Under the pieces are notes generated by a model that worked only from the letters and a program-made list of their open reading frames with translations, had not been told where the DNA came from and did no database searches. The translations under genes were made by a program, and so were the position numbers. A stretch of DNA of 64,000 nt from Prorocentrum cordatum (lineage: Eukaryota; Sar; Dinophyceae; Prorocentrales; Prorocentraceae): contig CAUYUJ010016697.1 of NCBI GenBank assembly GCA_963575745.1, positions 202,393-266,392 on the forward strand, given 5' to 3'. Positions 1-9,499 of the stretch are shown piece after piece; the stretch's first letter is position 1, and each line of letters opens with the position of its first letter.

Positions 1-331
1 CTGGCAAATACGCTGACACAATAATGAGTGGTGACTTCTCTGACCCAAAGACACCGATAACGAACCTCGTGAAACAAGTGAAAAACATACGGACGGCAGC
101 CGCCCAAGATCTGTCGAAGATGAGAGCTGCCTTACTACACGAACTAGTTTTGATGCGCCACCCCAAGCGTTCAAATTCCCCGTGCACTAGGTATTGAGTT
201 TCCTGACATGCAAAGAGCCCACCACATGCCCTCATATGATGGAGAATCTCAGCACATTTGAAATGAGCCTCCCCTGCTTTGTTCAGGTTCCAGCTCGCCA
301 AACGTATGCCTCGGACGAGGCGCCGCAAACG
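1..331 (-). pseudogene. ORF2 N-terminus of LINE C' (EEP endonuclease, partial)
   Basis: The minus-strand translation reads into an endonuclease/exonuclease/phosphatase fold. It has an ASWNLNKAG start motif, then ACQETQ with the catalytic glutamate, then FDRSWAA and a YLPD segment at the window edge. It is truncated by the window, not necessarily in the genome. The frame is continuous with ORF1 across a single TGA at 332-334 that is followed by C (UGA-C context). In the LINE family this domain nicks the target DNA. This is the same domain as in LINE C, where the matching glutamate is a valine. Confidence 0.85.
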
Positions 332-689
332 TCACTGCCTACGATTCACTTCCTGAAGTATATCATTCATGGGAACCTTCAGCGCCGGATAAAAAGAAAC
401 AATACGAGCCCATGCATCAGCATGAAGAACCCAAGCCCCTGTGGTATTCGTATACGTCGCAAAACAGACGGGTCGGAAATTCGGAACAGCTTGAGTCCAA
501 ATCTGACTTCTCGGTGGCCCCACCTCCCCACGGATCTCGATTTGAACATGAGCCGAGGTCATACTACGCCAAGTCCCACAGAAACGAGCAACCGCTTTCA
601 CATGATCACGCTTCCAGGGTGCACACTCCACTAACGTACGAATCTTTCTGGGATCGATTGGCGTGTCCATATCATGAGTGAGAACATCG
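332..689 (-). pseudogene. ORF1 C-terminal fragment of LINE C'
   Basis: About 118 residues match the C-terminus of LINE C ORF1, including the ECAPWKRDH segment and RGEVGPP, and end in VNRRQ before TGA. The 5' part of ORF1 is missing because the copy stops at 689. ORF1 proteins of LINEs usually bind the element RNA. No zinc knuckle is visible here. The APWK-x-DH signature is shared with ORF1 of LINE B and, more distantly, LINE A. Confidence 0.85.
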
Positions 690-701
690 TCAACCTTTCT
701 T
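690..701 (+). repeat. Satellite-loop target sequence between LINE C' and element D
   Basis: TCAACCTTTCTT is exactly the loop sequence of the satellite hairpin. Here it is stranded between the truncated 5' end of LINE C' and the 3' tail of element D, with no hairpin stem left. The simplest reading is that C' inserted into the loop, kept one copy of the target on its 5' side, and that D then inserted at the same target. Confidence 0.8.
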
Positions 702-1125
702 TTTTGCGGACTTTGCGGTCGACTGTGCAGGCTTTCCAGCCTAGTCGGAGCAAGGAGCGGACGTATCCAAACAGGCAAGGCGTGAGTGAGCACAAACTCT
801 TATTCACAACAAACCAGTCCGAAATACGCATGTTCAACCCGCCGTATGACAAGAGGCGTATGCTCGACGTCACATGTGAAGTAATCAACGAATTAGACGG
901 GGAAACAACCCGTGGAAGAACGTCACCTGAAGAATATGAGGGGCTCCTGCCCTTTACACACCTGAAGCGCTTAGTGGGGCCCACAGCGGGCCGTAGAGCC
1001 ATCATGGCTCCTGCGAGAGGTCAAACAGAGAGATAAAGTGAGGAAGACAAGAACAGGTGAGATACAAGCATTACAGCCTTCGCTGTTCTAAACCGAAAGT
1101 TGCATACAAGTGCGCACGAATAGCT

Positions 1126-1911
1126 TCATCCCAACTTGTCGAAACTCCTCGGGCGTCCGAAGAATATTATTCGGTAATCGCTGCACTTGGAAACCTCAAG
1201 AAACTTGGCCATCTCGGCGCGGTTCATTTGTCCTGTCAAGAACCTGTGCACCTCGAAGAATCCTAGAAGATCCTCCAGCGTCGCTTGCACATTCTGGAGC
1301 ATCTCATACAGCTTCCGAGCATAATCTTTTTGGGCCTTCTTTGTAGGGAACCCACGTTCTGTCACCAGCTTATCAAACAAATCCATTCCGTTCTTTAAAT
1401 ACTGGATCGCATTCAACTCGTTGATGCTGGCAACAGCGTCAATCCACGCTTTGACATCGGCAATGGTGGCCTGAGAGCACGTCGATGTCCCCTTGACCTT
1501 GTCACGATCTCTCCCTCGAGTCCTCTGGCGCGACTCCTTCGATACCTCATTGAGCGTGACGGGACGATTCAGACACCCCTGGGACGCTCCTGACAAGGCG
1601 CGGCTATCAGAATCATACTGCACGTTCGGAGAAGACTCCGCACTCGAGGGTGCCTCCAGCTCCTCCTCCGCCGCCACAGTCACTTTCCCAAGAAGAACTC
1701 CTGAAGCTCCTCCCTCCATCCCAACGACACTATCTGTCTGACAGCCGACTTCACAATGAAAGTCCGCAACATCAACCGTCTGCACTCCAGCATCAACCAG
1801 CAATTCAGAAGCCTGCACTCCAATATCTACATAAACCAGCGATTCAGAAGCCTGCATACGGCAAGAAAGATTCTCCGAAACAGTCTTAATGTCAGCCTCC
1901 TCCTCCTCCAA
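1126..1911 (-). CDS. Unknown acidic/helical protein carried by element D
   Basis: This 261-codon ORF has no recognised family. The N-terminal third is acidic and repetitive, with spaced GVQ/GCQT segments (DIGVQAS, DAGVQT, EVGCQTD). A charged, Ser/Arg-rich linker follows. The last ~110 residues look like a compact helical domain (ADVKAWIDAV to FFEVHRFL). It ends in TGA at 1126. The first residue is not ATG (TTG), and the frame stays open upstream to about 2286 except for one TAG at 1939-1941, so the true start may lie further up. It has no reverse transcriptase motifs, so it may be a captured host fragment or a diverged ORF1. Coding status is moderately supported by length and composition only. 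Confidence 0.5.
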   Translation of the reverse strand: MEEEEADIKTVSENLSCRMQASESLVYVDIGVQASELLVDAGVQTVDVADFHCEVGCQTDSVVGMEGGASGVLLGKVTVAAEEELEAPSSAESSPNVQYDSDSRALSGASQGCLNRPVTLNEVSKESRQRTRGRDRDKVKGTSTCSQATIADVKAWIDAVASINELNAIQYLKNGMDLFDKLVTERGFPTKKAQKDYARKLYEMLQNVQATLEDLLGFFEVHRFLTGQMNRAEMAKFLEVSKCSDYRIIFFGRPRSFDKLG

Positions 1912-1938
1912 ACTGCGTTTAACAACAGGTGGATCGCG

Positions 1939-2286
1939 CTACATGAGATAATCTAGAACCAAATCGGCAGTCGCCCGCTCTAGCCCTGGTGGTGGGAGAC
2001 ACGTGGGTGGCACCAAACCATACAGAGGCAAACGAATAGGTAAATGCACACAGTATCCGTTTTGAACAGCCAGCGCCCGACGCAGAATGCGAGCACTTGC
2101 ACTCCGTACGTGTGGCATAACGAAAGATTGCAGAGACTGCCTCGGAAGCACCCAGCAAAACAAATCAATTGAAGACAACTCAAGGCGATCAAACGTGTCA
2201 AGTGAATGGCAGCGCAATATCACTCTAGGCGACTCACGTGTGAAACAAATCAATTGAAGACCACTCAAGGCGATCAAACGTGTCAA
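1939..2286 (-). other. Possible upstream extension of the element D ORF (in-frame across TAG)
   Basis: An open stretch of 115 codons sits in the same frame as the 261-codon ORF, separated only by TAG at 1939-1941. Its composition is not convincingly protein-like, and it overlaps an 85-bp tandem duplication whose length is not a multiple of three. It may therefore be the 5' UTR rather than coding sequence. Confidence 0.25.
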
Positions 2287-2330
2287 ATGAATGGCAGTGC
2301 AATATCACTCTAAGCGACAAACGTGTGACT
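2161..2330. repeat. 85-bp direct tandem duplication (2 copies)
   Basis: The block starting CAAATCAATTGAAGA at 2161 recurs at 2246 with a few substitutions, giving a period of 85 bp. It lies in the 5' region of element D (minus strand), where LINEs often carry repeated promoter units. A promoter role is only an inference. Confidence 0.8.
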
Positions 2331-2412
2331 CCCTGACGCGCACTCGATCCCACTGGAGGTTACCCAGGCAGAGGGGATCAAATGTCAAGCGCCTTGAGCC
2401 GAGATTTCTTGA

Positions 2413-3545
2413 GCCGGGGGACTCGTAGAGCTTCCTGACAATATATAATGTGGAAAAATGCAAAGAACGAATCGTTTTTCAGCCCAAGCGATTTCAAACC
2501 TCTCGATCCAACAGCCGAACGCCCCCAATGCTTTTGGATTGTCTTGTTTACGACCTCTGTAGCTCTCCTCGAGTTACGTGCGTAAATCGACAGCACCTCT
2601 CAAGATGACTCTACAAAACGAATAGGTTGAACCCAGCTCGAGTATCAAACCGAGTTCAGACCTCTGAATGCGACAGGCGGACGCATTTGATGTCTGCGAA
2701 TCGATTCCTGTGACTACCAGCACTGTAGCCCCCCCTACAGCCCCAGTTAAGTACAGAAAACCGACAACACCTCTCAGGATGACATACAATAGTTTCGCGA
2801 TTCTAGTTCGGGCAGCAGACCGAGTTCCGAGCTCTGGATTCGACAGACGGACGCGCCTGATGTCTTCAAATCGATTCTTGTGACCACCAGCACTGTAGCC
2901 CCCCAGCCCGAGTTGAGTGCAGAAGACCAAGAGCACTTCTCAAGATGACTCGAACAATACGAATGGTTTCGCGATTCTAGATCGGGCAGCAGACCGAGTT
3001 CAGAGCTCCGGATTCAACAGACAACTGCCACTGATGATTCTGAATCGGCTTCTGTCCTATCAGCTCTGTAGCTGTCCTGTAGCTCGAGTGAAGTACAGGA
3101 AATCGAGAGCGTATGTCAAGATGACTCGAATAGTACGAATAGGTTTGCGGATCTAGCTCGGCTAGCAGACCGAGTTCAGACCTCTGGATTCAACACGCGA
3201 ACGCGCCTGATCATTCTGAATCGATTAGCTGTGCTCACCAGCTCTGCAGCTGTCCTAAAGCTCGAGTTATGTTCAGAAAACCGTCATCTCGTGTCAAGAT
3301 GACTTGAAACGGCCGATCCCGCCCGTGTGCTTTTTGGCAGTAAAAGATACCCGATCGAGGTGAGATCAAGGTGGCGAGCGGGAATAATATCGAATATCAT
3401 GGGAAAAAATACTAGAGCTCAAACGAATTGTTCAATTTCGAGAACAAAATTTTCAACCGACCAAAAGTCACCAAAAGGTCCGTCGAGATTGTTCTTGCCA
3501 ACTAGCTCTCCAGCGCCCCGGAATTACTCTTAAGCTTCCAGCAAT
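2413..3545 (+). repeat. HOR unit 0 (hairpin lost at junction with element D)
   Basis: It starts directly at GGGGGACTCGTAGAGC with no left half of the hairpin. Monomer boxes lie at about 2602, 2777, 2941, 3118 and 3296. The tail ends in GGAAGCTCTACGAG near 3560. Confidence 0.8.
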
Positions 3546-4003
3546 CACTTGCTAAGGGAAGCTCTACGAGTTAGGAATTGTCAAATATCCTTCAAATTTT
3601 CGCAAAACCACCCAAAAGTTATCACTTTGTCCTTTCTGGCCGGGTCGGCCAACTAGCTCCACCCCGCGCCGGAACTGGCACCGGCGGTGAACCGTCAACC
3701 TGGTCACCGCCAGCGAGCTCGTAGAGCTCTCTACACGCGTGAGAGAGCTCAGAGTCGGAAGAGAGGAGCCATTTCTTGAAAAATTGAACATTCAATTTTT
3801 TCATGTCGACATGAAGTTGGTTGCTCCAAGTGTTTGGGTAGTAAATGTGCGCCTACAGAGCTCATATTAAGAAGCAGAGGCCCTCATAATCGTTCACAGG
3901 TGCGAAAAATCTGCTTCATAAAAATGAATGGTAAAATATCTTTCACATATTCGCAAAACCACCCAAAAGTTGTCACTTTGTCCTTTCTCGTCGAGTCGAC
4001 CAA
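3546..4003 (+). repeat. Type-2 modules (one tail fragment, one module with G-type hairpin)
   Basis: 3546-3674 is the end of a type-2 module (CAAAACCACCCAAAAGTT... CTAGCTCCACCCCGCGCC). A new module starts at 3675 with the G-type hairpin (GGCGGTGA/TCACCGCC) and runs through the TGTCGACATGAAGTTGGTT and GAGGCCCTCATAA boxes until unit 1 begins at 4004. Confidence 0.75.
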
Positions 4004-5106
4004 CTGGGCGCCGGCGGTAAACCGTCAACCTTTCTTACCGCCGGGGGACTCGTAGAGCTTCCTGACAATATGTAATGTCCAAAAAAATTGCAGAGAACGA
4101 ATAGTTTTTCAGCCCAAGCGATTTCAGACCTCTCGATGCAACAGCCGGACGCCCCCCCATGCTTCTGGATCTCTTCTGTACAAGCTCTGTAGCTCTCCTA
4201 CAGCCCGAGTTTACGTGCGTTACTCGACAGCAAGATGACTCGAACAATGCGAATAGTTTGGCAAATCCAGCTCGAGTATCAGGCCGAGTTCAGACCTCTG
4301 AATGCGACAGGGGACGCGTCTGATGTCTCCAAATCGATTCCTGTGATTACCAGCCCTGCAGCCTACAGCCCGAGTTAAATGCAGAAAGCCGACAGCAGCT
4401 TTCAGGATGACTCGAACAATACGAACAGTTTCGCGGACCTAGTTCGGGCAGCAGACCGAGTTCCGAGCTCTGGATTCCACAGGCGGACGCGCCTGATGTC
4501 TCCAAATCGATTGCTGTCACCACCAGCACTCTAGCCCCCCTACAGCCCGAGTTAAGTGCAGAAAACCGACAGGAGCTCTCATGATGACTCCAACAAATAC
4601 AGACAGTTTCGTGATTCTGGATCGGGCAGCAGACCGAGTTCAGAGCTCTGGATTCAGTAGGCAAACGCGACTGATGATTCTGAATCGATTTCTGTAAGTA
4701 TCAGCTCTGCAGCTGTCCTATAGCCCGAGTTAAATACAGAAAACCGAGAGCGCTTGTCAAGATGACTCGAATAATACGAATAGGTTTGCGGACCTAGCCC
4801 GGCTAGCAGACCGAGTTCAGACCTCTGGATGCACCAATCGAACGCGCATGATCATTCTGAATGGATAAGGTGTGCTTATCAGCTCTGTAGCTGTCCTATA
4901 TCTCGAGTTAAGGCCAATATACCGACAGCACATATGAAGATGACTCGAAACGGCCGATGCAGCCGCAGTGCTTTTTGGCAGTAAAAGGTACCCGATCGAG
5001 CTGAGATCAAGATGGCGAGCGGGAATAAGATCGAATATCACGGGAAAAAATACTAGAGCTCTAACGAATGGTTGAATTTCGAGAACAAAATTTTCAACCG
5101 ACCAAA
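4004..5106 (+). repeat. HOR unit 1
   Basis: It begins with the A-type hairpin. Monomer boxes are at about 4232, 4404, 4581, 4759 and 4937, spaced 172-178 bp. The tail is cut off at AACCGACCAAA, where unit 2 starts. Confidence 0.9.
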
Positions 5107-5800
5107 CTGGGCGCCGGCGGTAAACCGTCAACCTTCCTTTCCGCCGGGGGACTCGTAGAGCTTCCTGATAATATATAATGTGGAAACAAACGCAGAGAAC
5201 GAATAGTTTTTCAGCCCAAGCGATTTCAGACCTCTCGATGCAACAGCCGAACACCCCCGATGCTTCTGGATTGTCTTCTTTGCGAGCTCTGTAGCTCTCC
5301 TACAGCCCGAGTTACGTGCGTAAATCGACAGCACCTCTCAAGATGACTCTAACAAAACGAATATTTTGGCAACCCGGCTCGAGTATCAAACCGAGTTCAG
5401 ACCTCTGAATGCGACAGGCGGCCAATCCCGCCTGCCTGCTTTTTGGCAGTAAAAGCTACCCGATCGAGCTGAGAACAAGATGGCGAGCGGGAATAAGATC
5501 GAATGTCATGGGAAAAAATGCTAGAGCTCTAACGAATGTTTGAATTTCGAGAACCAAGTTTTCAACCGACCAAAAGTCACCAAAAGGTCCGTCGAGATTT
5601 TTATTGCCAACTAGCTCTCCAGCGCCCCGGAATTACTCATAAGCTTCAAGCAATAACTTGCTAAGGGAAGCTCTACGAGTTCAGTCACCAAAAGGTCTGT
5701 CGAGATTTTTCTTGCCAACTAGCTCTCCAGCGCCCAGGAATTACTCTTAAGCTTCCAGCAACAACTTGCTAAGGGAAGCTCTACGAGTCATTCCTCTAGC
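5107..5800 (+). repeat. HOR unit 2 (internally deleted)
   Basis: The hairpin and first monomer are present. At about 5420 the sequence then jumps from the monomer GCGACAGGCGG directly into the tail (CCAATCCCGCC), so three to four monomers are missing. The tail end (AACTAGCTCTCCAGCG... GGAAGCTCTACGAG) is duplicated at about 5610-5670 and 5710-5787. Confidence 0.85.
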
Positions 5801-6380
5801 TCATCGATAACGAAGAGCTCTACGAGGTATTCCTCCAGCTCATCGACTGGAACCTGATGTCAAACGTCAACCAGGCTACTGCCGGGCACCTCGTAGAGCT
5901 CTTTCCTTGCACAGCGCTCCTCGGAACACATGAAGGGAGCTTGTGAAACGTGAACTAGAAAACTCGAAAAATCACGATTTTTCGGTTTTCATCAAATCAA
6001 TTCCTCCAAATATGATAGTAATACTGCACCTACGGATCTGAGAATTCGACTGACAGACGCGGCATAACCCACTCTCTCCCTCTCTCGCTGCCTGCTCACC
6101 GAGATAGCTTATCATATTACGCAGTCAAACGCATTTTTTAATATTGATGCAGAGTCGGCTCCTCAAAGTGTTTTAATAGTAATACTGCACCTAGAGCCAT
6201 GAAAATCTAACCAGCAAGTACGCCATAGCAAACTACAGGGAATGAAAATCTCACTTATGAAACAAACTTCTAAATTTTGCACACAATGAAAAAAAAAACC
6301 TACCCCAGGTTACCACATTCTCTCTTTTAGTCGGGCTGGCCAACTAGCTCCATCCTGCGCCCGAATTTCTCTTAGCTCTT
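5801..6380. other. AT-rich inter-satellite stretch, no gene seen
   Basis: The border motif GAGCTCTACGAGG appears near 5826 and its inverse near 5890. Between them and 6380 I see AT-rich unique sequence with a short CT-rich tract (about 6070-6090) and a degenerate hairpin remnant (GTCAACCAGGCTACTGCC, about 5866). No ORF or RNA gene is convincing. Confidence 0.5.
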
Positions 6381-6600
6381 TGCCGAAGAGCTCTACGAGC
6401 TATTTCAAAATCTCTCGCAATCTTCCGAAAACCGACCCCAGGTCACCACATTGTCCGCACGGGCCGGGTTGGCCAACTAGCTGCACCCCCTCTAGCTCAT
6501 CGATACCAAAGATCTCTACGAGGTATTTTCGCAAAACCGACTTGGTAGCGTCCAAAAACCGGAGAGCGAAGAGACCCTTCGGGACGGAAAATCTTTATAG
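6381..6600 (+). repeat. Type-2 module tail fragments with border motifs
   Basis: It contains AAGAGCTCTACGAG (about 6386), the CCGGGTTGGCCAACTAGCT segment and another border motif at about 6507, followed by a copy of the CTTGGTAGCGTCCAAAA motif. It is the end of type-2 modules rather than an independent element. Confidence 0.6.
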
Positions 6601-7191
6601 CGCCGACGGTGAACCGTCAACCTAGTCACCGGGGACAACCTCGTATAGCTCCTTACACTGGCAAGAGTGCTGAGAATCGAAGTAGAATGAAAAATACAGA
6701 TTTTTCGACAATCTTTATTTTCGATTTTTTCGATCTTCATATTCGCCCAGTTCCCCGAATTCAACTCCTAAGAAAATGCATCGAGAGAGCTTAGCTGCTG
6801 TCAGAGAGAAGTATATACACCAATGCGACGCGCATCTGCGTTCTTAAAATGAATGGTTAAACTTGGTAGCGTCCAAAACCCGGAGAGCAAAGGGCAACGA
6901 ACACACCTGCAGCGCTGCTGCAGCGCTGCCAGAATCGCTTCCACGCGTGCCTGCACGCGTGCAGGCACGCGTGGAAGCTTGCCGGAAGCTCTCCCGGACC
7001 CGTTGCCGGGCCAGGCGAGTCGCTGCGGGGAACGTGGAGCGCCGCGGAAGAGCTCCTGGCGGGCACCACCACCGCCCGGCTTCCAATCTTAAGCCCTTTA
7101 GCTCTCAGCGAGCTCTCCGGGAATATCTTTCAAATCTTCGCAAAACCGACCAAAAGTCACCAATTTGTCCGCCCCGGCCGGGTGGGCCAAC
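6601..7191 (+). repeat. Type-2b module with GC-rich palindromic island
   Basis: It starts with a G-type hairpin remnant and a variant body (AATGCATCGAGAGAGCT, GCTGCTGTCAGAGAG) that recurs at 29591-29929. At about 6860 it switches through the CTTGGTAGCGTCCAAAA motif into a GC-rich island (6890-7080) that contains a 42-bp perfect palindrome. It then returns to a type-2 tail before unit 3. Confidence 0.7.
6937..6978. repeat. 42-bp perfect palindrome
   Basis: The arms read GCTTCCACGCGTGCCTGCA with a central CGCG. All 42 positions pair. Half of the same motif (TGCGTGCCTGCACGCA) appears at about 43871, again next to a CAGCGTCCAAAA motif. It could extrude as a cruciform; a protein-binding or insertion-target role is speculative. 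Confidence 0.95.
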
Positions 7192-8241
7192 CTGGGCGCC
7201 GGCGGTAAACCGTCAACCTTTCTTACCGCCGGAGGACTCGTAGAGCTTCCTGATAATATATAATGTCGAAAAAAATTGCAGAGAACGTATAGTTTTTCAG
7301 CGCAAGCGATTTGAGACCTCGCGATGCGACAGCCGAACGCCCCCGATGCTTCTGGATTGGCTTCTGTACGAGCTCTATAGCTCTCCTACTCGAACAATAG
7401 GAAAAGTGGCAAACCCAGCTCGAGTATCAGACCGAGTTCAGACCTCTGAATGCGACAGGCGGACGCGTCTGATGTCTCCGAGTCGAGTCCTCTCATCACC
7501 AGCCCTGCAGCCGCCTAAAGCCTTAGTAATGTGCAGAAAACCGACAACACCTCTCAGGATGACTCGAACAATACGAAATAGTTTCGCGGACCCAGTTCGG
7601 GCAGCAGACCGAATTACGAGCTCTGGATTCGACAGACGGACGCACCCCAGGTGTCCAAAACGATTCCTGTCACTACCTGCACTGTAGCCCCCCTACAGCT
7701 CGAGTTAAGTACAGAAAACCGACAACATCTCTGAAGATTACTCGAACAATACGATAATTTCGCGGGTCTGGATCGGGCAACAGACCGAGTTTAGAGCTCT
7801 GGATTCAACAGACGAACGCGACTGATGATTCTGAATCGCATTCTCTAAGTATCAGCTCTGCAGCTGCCATATAGCTCGAGTTAAGTACAGAAAACCGAGA
7901 GCGTCTGTGAAGATGACTCGAACCATACGAACTGGTTTGCGGACCTAGCTCAGCTAGCAGATCGAGTTCAGACCCCTGGATGCAACAGACGAACGCGCCT
8001 TATCATTCTGAATCGATTAGCTGTGCTTACCAGCTCTGTAGCTGCTCTCTATCTCGAGTTAAGTACAAAATACCGACAACGCGTATCAAGATGACTCGAA
8101 ACGGCCGATCCCGCCAGTGTGCTTTTTGGCAGTAAAAGGTACCCGATCGAGCTGAGATCAAGATGGCGAGCGGGAATAAGATCGAATATCACGGGAAAAA
8201 ATACTAGAGCTCAAACGAATTGAGGAATTTCGAAAACAAAA
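7192..8241 (+). repeat. HOR unit 3
   Basis: A full A-type hairpin is followed by monomers with boxes near 7560, 7730, 7910 and 8090 (the first monomer is shortened). The tail is truncated after GAAAACAAAA, where unit 4 starts. Confidence 0.9.
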
Positions 8242-9499
8242 CTGGGCGCCGGCGGTAAACCGTCAACCTTTCTTACCGCCGGGGGACTCGTAGAGCTTCC
8301 TGACAACATATAAGTCGGGAAAAAATGCAGAGAACGAATAGTTTTTCAGCCCAAGCGACTTCAGACCTCTCGATGCAACAGCCGAACGCCCCTGATGCTT
8401 CTGGATTGTCTTCTCTACGAGCTCTGTAGCTCTCCTACAGCCCAAGTTACGTGCGTAAATCGACAGAACCTCCCAAGATGACTCGAACAATACGAACAGT
8501 TTGGCAACCTAGCTCGAGTATCAGACCGAGTTCAGACCTCTGAATGCGACAGGCGGACGCGTCTGATGTCTTCGAATCGATTCCTGTGATTCTCAGCCCT
8601 GCAGCCCCCCTACAGCCCGAGTTAAGTGCAGAAAACCGACAGCACCTCTCAGGATGACTCAAACAATACGAGTAGTTTCGCGGAGCTTGTTCGGGCAGCA
8701 GACCGATTTCGGAGCTCTCGATTCGACAGGCGGACGCCCCTGATGTCTCAGAACCGATTCCTCTGTCTAACAGTACTGTAGCCCCCTTACAGCCCAAGTT
8801 AAGTACAGAAAACCGACAGCACCTCTCAAGATGACTCGAACAATACGAATAGTTTCGCGATTCTAGATCAGGCAGCAGACCAAGTTCAGAGCTCTGGGTT
8901 CAACAGACGAATGCGACTGATGATTCTCAATCGCTTTCTGTAAGTTTCAACTCTGTAGCTGCCATATAGCTCGAGTTAACTGCAGAAAACCGAGAGCGCC
9001 TCTCAAGATGACTCGAATAATACGAATAGGTTTGCGGACCTAGCTCGGCTAGCAGACCGAGTTCAGACCTCTAGATTCAACAGGCGAACGCGCCTCATCA
9101 TTCTGAATCGATTAGCTGTGCTTACCAGCTCTGTAGCAGCCCTACAGCTCGAGTTAAGTGCGAAATACCGACAGCGCGTATCAAGATGACTCGAAACAGC
9201 CGATCCCGCCCGTGTGCTTTTTGGCAGTAAAAGGTACCCGATCGAGCTGAGATCAAGATGGCGAGCGGGAAAAAGATCGAATATCACGGGAAAAAATACT
9301 AGAGCTCTAACGAATGGTTGAATTTCGAGAACAAAATTTTCAACCGACCAAAAGTCAGCAAAAAGTCCGTCGAGATTTTTCTTGCCAACTATCTCTCCTG
9401 CGCCCCGGAATTACTCTTAAGCTTCCAGCAACAACTTGCTAAGGCAAGCTCTACGAGATATTTTCAACCGACCAAAAGTCACCAAAAGGTCCGTCGAGA
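8242..9499 (+). repeat. HOR unit 4 (best complete unit)
   Basis: This is the cleanest example. Monomer boxes are at about 8474, 8651, 8828, 9005 and 9183, giving spacings of 177, 177, 177 and 178 bp. The five monomers differ from each other in consistent ways, for example GGCGGACGCGTCTGATGTCT, then GATCATTCTGAATCGATTAG in the last. Confidence 0.95.

Larger units (their letters stand above)
1..689 (-). mobile_element. 5'-truncated LINE copy C' (near-identical to LINE C)
   Basis: Bases 1-689 match 40984-41672 almost base for base, with only scattered substitutions, so this is a second copy of the LINE C family. On the minus strand it carries the end of ORF1 followed by the start of ORF2, and it continues past the left edge of the window. 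Identity stops abruptly at 689/690, where the 12-bp satellite-loop sequence (690-701) and then the 3' tail of element D follow. A sharp break at the 5' side is typical of 5' truncation during target-primed reverse transcription. Copy C' keeps the glutamate codon of the endonuclease QET motif that LINE C has lost, so it is closer to the functional ancestor there. Confidence 0.9.
702..2412 (-). mobile_element. Element D: non-autonomous LINE-ended element
   Basis: The 3' end (702-720) is a CGCAAA-rich tail like those of LINEs A, B and C. It is preceded by a 3' region with a small GC hairpin (near 735-750) and a TTATTCA block resembling the LINE C 3' UTR. The 5' end (2352-2412) resembles the LINE C 5' end: a GGAGGTTxCCCAGGCAGAG segment, then two TTGAGCC boxes. 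Between the ends there is no endonuclease, reverse transcriptase or RNase H, only one unknown ORF. It therefore looks like a non-autonomous partner mobilised by the LINE machinery, or an internally replaced LINE. At the 5' side it joins the satellite at the GGGGGACTCG border with the hairpin missing. Confidence 0.7.

Noticed and set aside
4004-5125. Integron-like cassette array with hairpin recombination sites
   Set aside because: Hairpins at unit starts recall attC sites, but there are no cassette genes and no integrase in the window, and the context is eukaryotic. Satellite plus LINE target explains the data better.
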